From: Ophiosphaerella korrae
Taxonomy: Eukaryota; Ascomycota; Dothideomycetes; Pleosporales; Phaeosphaeriaceae
Length of the DNA: 64,000 nucleotides
Assembly (NCBI GenBank): GCA_028456385.1
Contig: JALNQF010000001.1
Coordinates: forward strand, 1,054,001 to 1,118,000
Direction: 5' to 3'
The notes under the pieces were generated by a model. That model searched no databases, was not told where the DNA came from, and saw nothing but the letters and a program-made list of their open reading frames with translations. Made by a program: the position numbers and the translations under genes. Below are positions 55,385-64,000 of this stretch, one piece after another; the stretch's first letter is position 1; every line of letters starts with the position of its first letter.

Positions 55385-56532
55385 AATGGCGGTAGGCAAG
55401 AAAGGAAAGGCAGATGGGTAACAGCGCAATCCAAACGCAACCCTGGGAACGGGGGGGCTTTAATGGGAGTTAGGATCAGCGGAGGGGCAGCAATTTATCC
55501 CAATCTGCTCCGCGTTCAAGTAGGCCCATTTACGGCGCAACCGCAAACGCAAACGCAACGCGCGCGATGGGTGGAAGCACGGAGCGCGAAGCGACCCCGC
55601 CAAGCATAGGCCCTAATGAGAGGCCGAAGCAACGGCAGCGGTGCTGATAGGCCGGGGCGGCACATGATTGGACGGTAACCCTGGAGGACGATGCGACGCA
55701 GGCAACACGCGACTGAATTACCCAAAGCAGCGATGAAGGAGGGTACTCGCTAGGCAGGGTGTGCTTTCCGCTAGGCAGGCTCAAGACCCGGTGGCGGTCG
55801 CGGCGACTCTTGGACCTCCCCATCTCAGTCTCCCCCGCTGGTGGCGTGGCGGGCTTGGCGGGCTTCAGTGCTGGCTCGTTGGCCAGACCTGGACGCTGGG
55901 CCGGAGATGAGACCCAGAAGAGCGTGATAAGAGGAGGGCGAATAATGCTGGCCTACCGTTTGCACCCTTCTAGGCAGCCTTCCAGAACATCTTGGGCACA
56001 ACGCTTTTCGCCGGCTGCGCGAACGCCTCAGTCTTGACATGTCTTGCGACTTGCCTGTCCGGGTGTCTTGTCAATTGCGCACGCATCCTGCATATAAGAT
56101 GAGCAGGCGGCTGGTTGGAGCCAAGGGACTGGAAACGAGCTGCTCATCTAGCATCTGTCGCGATGCTATGCGCTCACGTGTACCTGCTGGGGGTCGCGGA
56201 TTGAAGGGCCCACCCATCAGTAGTGGTTTGCGGCTTGCGAGTACGAGAAGGCTAGGTAGGAATGTGCTATGGACTGTGGAGTAATGCAGAGATTACGCGT
56301 CGAGTAATGAAAGCTGGAGAGTGGTTCGTTAGCGGAGGTTGGGCAGTCGTGCTTGTAATGTACCAGGCGGTATTCAAAATACACCGTTACCAGTGCTCGG
56401 GATACGCGGGCGTTGGAGAGTTCGGCTATGTTCCTTTCCCCTCATTCGCCTGCCGTTCACACCTTCTGCCTTGGTCCTAGCGTCTGAGACAACCATCCAC
56501 AGCCATCCACAACCACCATCTTCTTTGTCATA
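55385..56532. other. Permease upstream region
   Basis: 5' flank of the amino-acid permease. It is GC-rich, with an imperfect CGCAAACGCAAACGCAACGCG repeat at about 55543-55563. Two GATA-type sequences (TGATAGG near 55647, TGATAAG near 55926) could serve a nitrogen GATA factor, but these are short. No gene seen. Confidence 0.35.
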
Positions 56533-57015
56533 ATGATCAACGTGGCTGCTCTGGCGAGTCGTCTTTCGCCCACCAGCCTGTCACTCGACACTAGCCGCAC
56601 AGCAGCTTCGCCTCGCCAAACTTACTGCATCTCGCGCCAAGCCCTGCTGATTGCGGCGCAGGCCACTGCTATTGCACGCACGCGTCACCGCATGGCCGTG
56701 TCACATCTGCGGCCGTCTGTCCTCTCTCAGCCTGTTCTCCAAACCTCCGTCCGTTTTAAGCCTACAAAATATCAAAATCCCTACCGTGGACCCTTATCAG
56801 TCCGTGGGGGGCCGTCATTTATTTGCCCTGCTGTGCCTCACACTCGCACTCCTTCTCTCTCGCCTCAATCTGGCACTAGGCCCTCCGTCACACGCCTCGG
56901 CCACAAGCGAATATCCATAGCACAAGTCTTACTCCACACAGCAATCGCGATGCGCACAGAAAATAGCTTCTCTATATGTCGCACATGTGCAGCCAATCAC
57001 CATTTGGCCGTATGA
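56533..57015 (+). CDS. Doubtful ORF, unrecognised
   Basis: A frame of 160 residues starting MINVAALASRLSPTSLSLD, preceded by a pyrimidine/CCA-rich stretch that looks like a fungal 5' UTR. The sequence is Ser/Pro/Arg/His-rich without domain, signal peptide or membrane segment, and the second half looks random. It may be the first exon of a longer gene that I could not follow, or chance. Confidence 0.2.
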   Translation: MINVAALASRLSPTSLSLDTSRTAASPRQTYCISRQALLIAAQATAIARTRHRMAVSHLRPSVLSQPVLQTSVRFKPTKYQNPYRGPLSVRGGPSFICPAVPHTRTPSLSPQSGTRPSVTRLGHKRISIAQVLLHTAIAMRTENSFSICRTCAANHHLAV

Positions 57016-59937
57016 TTACTTCGCTATCCCCATCCGGCTAGCCTGCCATCTCCCTAAGCCCCGCAAAGCACCATGCACACTACTCGCCCGCGACCACTGC
57101 CTGCATCACACACCATCATCATGCTAGGGGGGCTCCCATCCCGACCACCTGGCCAACCATCATCTTTCGCCACGCTAGGCAGATCCTCACAGTCTCATGT
57201 CTGTCAGACATAACCGTGGCACGCTGGAACACCCCATCGTGGATTCGCTAGCCTTGCTCCACTTCACTCATACCAACCTCTGGTCTGATCGCCATCTCAC
57301 ATTCCAATTTTCTCTAGGCCCACAAGACCCACGATTTCTATGGACTTTTCGAGTCTTCCTCCGTCTCGAGATACGGAATACTTATCTGTGGATCCTAGCT
57401 CACACCGAGGCCATGTTGTTATCTCTCAGCTGTCATTTTGTCGCGTATGAACATTCAACAAGTCGCAATTATTGTGCGTCAAGTGGTGCCTCAAAATCAA
57501 TGCACGGTTCCTAGAAAATCTCTGCTTGAGCTATCCAGTATCTAAAACGCCGAAGCGACTCAGGGCATCTGTAAGGTTGACCGCGATCCCGGGTCTGTCC
57601 TAGTGCAAGTGCCTTGCGCTAGTCCTGCGGCTCGTACCAGGCGTTGTGCTACTCACGCCGAAACATCGATGCTTCGCTCACCCATGTGCAACCTGACATC
57701 GCCTGCCCGAGCCTGTCCGGTGAGAACCTGAGGATAACTCTACTACTGCAATACTTGTCAGCCTTCGAGGCAGACTCGTAACATGTCGCGTGATCAGGAA
57801 GCTTCACCATCATGTATAATTCGTCAACAGGACGCTGAAACTTTTACACACCAGCCGGAAATGCCCCGTCAGGGAATGCCAACATGAACACAGGCGCTTC
57901 CTCCCCTCGCGTCCTTCGCTCAATGTACAGCTAATCACACAAACAATGCAGCACAACTTGCCTGCATGCCAGCGCAGACCTCCATATCGCGTACCACGGG
58001 CCTGATTAGGCCTCAGGTCTTCACTCCAGTTCATATCCGCCTTTTTGCTTCTTCATGTCCCTCTCGTTTCTGGTCATCCTCTCCTAGGCCCTTTGTAGCA
58101 TTCCTCCAAGCGCTTTACAACTTATCAGTTTCATGATTCTCCCGCAGCCCACACCTTTCCGCGTGTTTGCCACAAAACAATGGTACAATTCAACACTAAC
58201 TCCATATTTCTTGTATTCCGCCGTAAACACTTCAAAGCCTGATTCACCTCTTTCCCGGTCATGCTGCATTAGACTTTTAGTGGATTAACCTTGTTTTGTA
58301 TTTTGCGTTGGCGGAGAAGGCGGTGTACGTGGACGCAGGAAATTCAGAGACAGTGGTGACACAGGAAGTAGCAACGTGCTCGTTGGTGAGGGGTTATTGG
58401 GTAACAAATAGGTAGGCGATATGGGAGCGTCCCAGAATGACAGTGGTGAAGCAGGAAGAGGCGGAGAGGCTACTGGAAACATGCTATGTGAGACCCATAA
58501 CTGCGAAGGCGGTACGAGGAAGGGATTGATAGGCGATTGCGGTGGATTTATAGATATGGGAAGCGTGGACTGCAACGAGGTGAGGGCGGAGGCGTGTCAG
58601 GGACCCTGTACGATGGCGGTGGTACAGAGGGCGTCTCTGGTCCAGCCAATGTCGTTACTGTATTGCCTGTGAGAGAGAATGTTACACGTCCTGGCACCGA
58701 TGGACGAGGAGTGCACCACAGCGATGTTGATACCGTGAGGGATTCTGGGTGAGGTCTCATTTTGAGTACTGACAATAGAGTAGATATAGATGTGGGAATT
58801 CTCAGCAGCTTCTTCCATCTTTACGAAGTATAACTCTCTACCATTTAACTTTTATACACAACTTCAAGGTGTGTAGATCATCGAACATTCGCACTCTTTC
58901 TAAAGCTTATCTCAGCTACAGCACTGGCATGGCCTTGTAGCCACCAGCCACATTGACGAATATTATGACACAATCTGGAAGCCCACACGCAAGCTAGTCC
59001 TGAGCTTTCAAACATCGCTCTCTCCCTTGATCATTAGTCATTTGGCGAGCAATTATTGCCAGCCATGTTTCTATTGAAGCTATTCGTGCAAGTGTACTTA
59101 CACGTCAGCGAGGATGAATCAACCCATGCGTCAGCTGGAATAGAGAAAAAGAAGGCAGATTTAGCACCGATTTCAGCCTTGTACGAGCCACAAGTTTTCA
59201 TTTGAATCATATGGCCACGCTGAGATGAGACAACGCATGTGCTCTCAAACGTGTCTCACTAAACTGAGATGTTTTGGAGTCTCAGTCTAGTCCACGAATC
59301 GGATAGACTCCAAGTCAGCCTTCGTATAGCTATGTGTATGTTCATCAATTCCGACCACGTCCTGATATGTTTCAAGAGAAGGCGGCTTGACGTAACGGAA
59401 TGACATCCACACTAGCACGTAATGTACGCAACTACCGACTTGGATATTTCGCATGTATTGCTCCACATTGTGATCGGATATCGGTAATAGCCAATGGGAT
59501 TTCGCCCGAGACAAGCACCATGCAGTGCTTGCTAATATCAACTCTTCTACACATGCGGTTCGCGGTCGAGGCATTTTTACTTAGTATTGAAAATTAATTT
59601 TGATTTGGTATACCGTCGCAAAAGTTTTCCTAGAAAAGAACCTCTTCACAGCTGCCGAAACTTATGTTCCTTGCACTGTGGGGCGACCGGGGTCGAAAGT
59701 GCTCCACCTTTCAGCCTGCAACACTTTTAACTAGAGTCCATCTAAACACCGTTATATATCTTGGCACCGTTACAAACCCATCGCAAAAGCACTCACAGAA
59801 AGTCTACAATGATATAACAGACTATGTTGGTCATTTGATATGATGATCCAGGTGAAAAATAGGATTATACATAGCCATGGGCTTCAGACAGTCAGTGTAG
59901 CAGAATTCAGATTCGACTCTCGACTTGGTCGTTCAAC
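57016..59937. other. Gene-poor region
   Basis: No supported gene. Two overlapping minus-strand frames at 58285-58775 are very Pro/Ser/Thr-rich (for example NPPQSPINPFLVPPSQLW) and could be remnants of a Pro-rich protein broken by a frame change, but I cannot show this. The last 100 bases hold the promoter of the PEBP-family gene. Confidence 0.4.
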
Positions 59938-60570
59938 ATGAAGTTCCTCGATGTAATCTCAGCGCTCTTTCTTGCGTCATCTTCTCTTGCACAAACCACA
60001 CCATCTGGATTTACGCCGGCTACCAATGTGACACTCGACGTCTACTACGGCACGCAATACATCAGCCCTGGCCTCATCGTCAAGAAATCGAGTAGCTAGC
60101 ACCTAAAGCCCTCTACAAAGAATAATTTCCCAGCTTACCTTCATCTAGTCACCCAAAAGGCACCCTCTGTCGGCCTCACAAATGCAACATTGTCCGGAAA
60201 ATATCTCCTCGCCATGATTGACATTGATGGCTCATCCGGCGGCCGCGCAACCACCGTCCTCCACGCCCTTCTGACAGACTACACACCTTCCTCCACCCTC
60301 CAAAACGGCACCACCCTCCTCACCACCAAATCGACATCCCCGTCCTCGTACTTTGGTCCCGCGCCGCCTGCCGGCCAGCCTGCGACGCACCGCTACGTGT
60401 TTCTGCTGCACAACCAGCCCGACGGGTTTGCGGTGCCCGCGCAGCACAAGCAGGTGGTGCAGAGCCGATTTGGAATTGATTGGGTCAAGTTTGTGGCGGA
60501 TGCGGGGTTAAAGGCACCGGTTGCGGGGAATTACTTGCAGGTAAAGAGTGGGGACAATTCAAAGAGATAA
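59938..60570 (+). CDS. Secreted PEBP-family (phosphatidylethanolamine-binding-like) protein
   Basis: Two exons (59938-60091, 60149-60570; intron of 57 nt ending ATCTAG) give 191 residues. It starts with a signal peptide (MKFLDVISALFLASSSLAQ). The mature protein opens TTPSGFTPATNVTLDVYYG; YLLAMIDIDGSSGGRATTVLHALL corresponds to the PEBP ligand-site strand and the D-x-D-x-P-S region, here with GSS in place of the usual Pro-Ser. PATHRYVFLLHNQPDGFAVP is the family's second block (H-R-Y-x-x-x-L). Several NxT sequons suggest glycosylation. The unspliced frame would stop at 60097 after KKSSS. Extracellular function unknown. Confidence 0.82.
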
Positions 60571-63500
60571 ATGTGGATTGGTTAGGGATGGGTCGGAAGC
60601 CAGGATGGGGCGGGCGGGTGTGGGCGCATGAACAATGCGCCTTGAAGGACTGGGGTTGTGGGCGGGTGAATGTAGGTCGGTTGAATATAAGTATATATTT
60701 GTCAAGGCATCATTTTACTTAGAACAGACCGTGCTTTGAAAAGCTTGTTGGTTATCACACGGCCAAAATAGGGTTCGAGGTCATGTTGAAGTGATTTGTT
60801 TTTACACACTTTTTGTTATCAACAAGGTAGTAAGATCTCTTGTCTCCGGTACGTGACTGTAGGATTCCATGCCTTTGTGTGATGGGAGGGAAACCAACCG
60901 TCTAATCCTAGAGGAGTTCTTTACTGCTGGACGCTCTGGTATTCATTATTAGGAATACACCTAAAACCAGATAGATGTGAAGCATCAATCTATTCGTCTA
61001 GCCTCGAGACGAATGAATATATAGTTTCGTTGAGATAACATCTTCGGCGGTTTCAGCGCCGCATTGCATACATCTCTGTTTCTCTATCATCCGCTATATT
61101 CAAGACCCGATCCTGCCTTTCTCCAAGTCGAAAATGACGGAAAACCGCACACGTGATAGTAACCCTAGGCATATACAAGAGACAATATACTAAAGGATTG
61201 TTCCTTTAGCGCGCACTGCGGAGTGGCTGATATAAAGATATTAAAAATCTACTGGATATTAGAACTTATAGATGTTTATGGAATATCCAGAATTTGATAT
61301 ATGTCCAAGTAATATCAAAAAGTTAGTGTCTATGAAAACTTCGTCTGTACATACGTAAATATAGCTAAGAGCAGGAGCGGCACCTTGGCCTCTTAGATAT
61401 GACGTACACCACTAATATCGACGCTAAAAGGCCTGTAACTTAACATAGGAGAAGTAGAATTTAATTAGATCTATAGAGCCACTACCCGGGTTACTCGTGC
61501 TTGCACTCGTGCTGTAGTACTTGGTGACCAATGCGAGGAACCAGTGAAAACTCCTCCATTTGTATCGATATCAGTGACGAAGGATCTTGGATAGTCCGGC
61601 AGTCATATAAGTCCATGGTATCGGTTGAGACCTTTTTCCTCTTAGCTATTAAATTGGCTGGGCCGTCGGCGGTCGAACACCCAGGGATGGCACTAGGATC
61701 TACAGGAGAATTCTTGATGGGTAGCCGTCGTTACCAAGAGTTGCTCTGCCTAAAACCCAATATCATCGAGTAATCCAGTGAAATTTTTGTACTTCTTTCA
61801 TTCGTCGAGATCATTCGGAATTAGCCATGATTGATTGAAATCGAAAACATCCTCAGAGATTTGGAGAGTAGATATTCCAGCAATGATACTTCCCACTGCA
61901 TCACCCACTCCTGTAAGACAAAACGCATTTTGAAAACGCTTGATGTGGAACTCGATTACTTGGTTTGGCCCACTCGTATTGAATTTCGACCCTTCAAATG
62001 ACTGAAACGAAGCAAAACAAGCCCGCGACAAAGGTTTGCCAAATTGGCGTCGTCGCTCTAGGCCGAACTTGATAGTTGACTTAAATCCTAACACCACGAT
62101 TGTGACGTCCTTTACTTTACTTTTCTTCTTTTTCGCTCTTGTCTTTTACTTTTACAAATATATATATGTCTGATTTTCTGTCATATATTATATCTCAAAC
62201 TCGATTCTCCCTCTCCCCGAGCCGACAATAACGGACAACTAACTTTCCTTATAGTAATACTAGATATGTACAAGAAATAGTGCACTAAAGTATTATTAAA
62301 CTAGAATTTTTAAATTACTCCTGCGCTACATATAACGCTCTTGAAACGAGGTTCTGGGTAGGTTGAATAGCTTTTGGCTGCTACTTCTTAGATGTTGACA
62401 CCAGGAGAATAGGTCAACCTGGTTGACAGGCAAAGGTTTCTCAATCTTGAAGTGCTTCCATGTTGTCGCCGGGCGGAATTGCAGCCGACATGATGTGAAT
62501 GTTCACGTAGAAGAATGAAGAGATAGATATGACCACCGTATTATAGCCACTGAGGCGAGCTCAGATAAGAGGGAGTGCGCGTAACAGCTGGAAACTAGGT
62601 GATAATTTTGGGACTCTGCTCTCTGATGTTTAGCCACCGGGGTAGGATGCTTAGAAAGGTGTTGGAAAGGGTCAGGTAGATAGTAGATGTGAGGTTCGCG
62701 ATAGTGAATTGGTTGCCATTCGAAAGCGAGATCTATAAGTTATTATTCGTCCTAGACAATATACTCGAGTGATTCATGCCGGGTTAAGTCCTAACGTTTA
62801 ATGTAGAAGTATTACAGCATAGGTATATTCTGCCGTAGTAATATACAGAGACTATAAGAGCTGGTTATGCTTAAGACCAGCGCCTCAAGATGCGTCCGTA
62901 TACGGGCGCAGTTATAGTTGCCGGAGTAGCATATGGTTAGACTAAGAGCCAGTCGCGTTGTCTTGCAGTGTCTCAGCAAGCAGTTTGTTGCCGGAGCTGT
63001 AGGTAGTTTCCATATCTTGTTAGTTTAGTCTACCTCTCAGGTGATCGTTCTTTTATCGCCGAGGTAGTAATAGCGAGAACTTAAGGCTTTGTGTAGGCAG
63101 CTCCAGTTTAGTAGGTGGTGTCATGGTTGTTCTATAAGAATTAGAGTCTATTGGTAGTGTTATTAACTCTGGTTTAGTGGGTGTTGTCGCGGTTGTTTTA
63201 TAAGGCCTGGAGCCCGTCAGCAGTGGTATTGGCAGCTACTTGCCTATAGCTATGTTCTTTGCTATCTCGCTCGTTTCGGTCCTTGATTTAATAGTATATA
63301 TGAAAAATCAAGTATAAATAACATCGTGATAGATGGAAAACTGACCGTGTGTCCGTGTCTGCGGCAAAGTTACGCTGTTTGATGACTGGGGTAGGCTTGA
63401 CTTGTCAACGGAAAGTATCAAGCTCCTTTTGATCTCTGTAGCAACTGCACGTTTACCTTCAACGTCTGCAACCCACACGATCAGATAGCTTGATCAGGTA

Positions 63501-64000
63501 TTAATTTCAAAAGAGAGGCGTCACGCAATGTACTTGTACTAGTTTCCCTCAACTAAGAATAGGACGCCTGGAATAGCCTTTCTTTGAAGGGTAGTTGGAA
63601 ATAGTAGTCTAGCTAGCGTAGCGAGTGCTCTTGCCGTGGTGGTGAGGGTAGTAGTGTTTTCAATCGGTTATTTGAACCGGACGCGTTTCTTCGGGTGTAG
63701 GAGCTGGATTGTTGTTGCTCCTGTTCTACACGAGCCCATTTCCTGATAGGTTTTGCAAACTCCATCGACCTTCCCTCCCACCGCGCGTACTGGTGCATTA
63801 CTGTTATCAATTTTCACCTCTTGTGGTGTAAGTTGCCGTGTAGGGCGGTATGACTATGTATAACCCGTACTACTGCTAGTAGAATGCGCTAGTATGGCCT
63901 AGCGATGTGGATGAACATAAATATCATTCCGATACGAATCAGCGCTGCCCTGATATTGTGATGGTAGCAGCGTTGTGTAGTACATTTGCTATGGTGGCGG
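60571..64000. other. AT-rich, gene-poor right end
   Basis: No supported gene. A TA-rich character starts at about 61150 and is strongest at 61.2-62.4 kb, like the RIP-type DNA at the left end. Two frames (61531-61773 plus; 61798-62097 minus, containing GSKFNTSGPNQVIEFHIKRF and GVGDAVGSIIAGISTLQ) are unrecognised; the minus one has fairly coding-like composition and may be a gene remnant. TTTAGTAGGTGGTGTC and TTTAGTGGGTGTTGTC at 63107 and 63174 head two about 65-base degenerate tandem units. Confidence 0.4.
61798..62097 (-). pseudogene. Unrecognised frame, possible gene remnant
   Basis: Ninety-nine codons without stop in AT-rich DNA. Contains RRRQFGKPLSRACFASFQSF and a hydrophobic GVGDAVGSIIAGISTLQ. 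No family recognised and no convincing start, so this is kept only as a possible fragment. Confidence 0.2.

Noticed and set aside
1..64000. CRISPR array, rRNA, telomere repeat
   Set aside because: None seen; direct repeats with regular spacers, rRNA landmarks and TTAGGG runs are absent.

Overview
The window is nuclear DNA of a filamentous ascomycete. Genes carry short GT-AG introns of about 48-105 nt with CTAAC/CTGAC-like branch sites. The gene set is fungal: a psi-factor oxygenase, HET/NACHT and NB-ARC STAND proteins, a Zn2Cys6 regulator and LCCL and DUF2235 proteins. Transposon remnants look mutated by repeat-induced point mutation (RIP). A dothideomycete, probably of the Pleosporales, is my best inference, but nothing in the window proves it.

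Layout. 1-600: 3' part of a secreted, probably GPI-anchored protein. 0.6-10 kb: AT-rich, gene-poor DNA with a coiled-coil orphan, a decayed Tc1/mariner copy and a broken HET-NACHT-WD gene bracketed by inverted repeats of about 0.5 kb. 10-31.9 kb: a dense housekeeping-type block. It holds a CaaX-tailed small protein, a DUF2235 hydrolase, a Ppo fatty-acid oxygenase, a Cys-rich heavy-metal P-type ATPase, an uncharacterised membrane protein, an LCCL membrane protein, a small secreted protein, eIF3m, UMP/CMP kinase and a small mitochondrial-type protein. 32-39 kb: a graveyard with a deleted Tc1-like transposase, a divergent pair of pseudogenes (a lipase and an NB-ARC/TPR receptor) and a broken LPGEIRNQIY-type gene. 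39.5-51.8 kb: an apparent catabolic cluster of aldehyde dehydrogenase, NCS1 permease, Zn2Cys6 regulator, maleate isomerase/Asp-Glu racemase-family enzyme and FAD monooxygenase, unusually rich in long homopolymer tracts. 53.4-55.4 kb: an amino-acid permease. 55.4-64 kb: gene-poor, with a secreted PEBP-family protein and a decayed AT-rich end.

The most interesting locus is 33.7-37.5 kb. A SesB-like alpha/beta hydrolase (minus strand, motif near its C-terminus) and an NB-ARC-TPR receptor (plus strand, motif near its N-terminus) lie head to head. Both carry the same short motif, F-N-x-x-I-(S/T)-G-x-N-V-I-x-G. This is the architecture of fungal amyloid-signalling cell-death pairs with RHIM-like (PP-type) motifs. 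Here both partners are broken by frameshifts and nonsense codons, so this looks like a fossil of a receptor/effector cassette. With the HET-NACHT-WD pseudogene, three STAND-type immunity or incompatibility genes have decayed within about 32 kb.

All exon boundaries were read by eye from splice signals and reading-frame continuity. Family assignments rest on recognised motifs; no database search was run.
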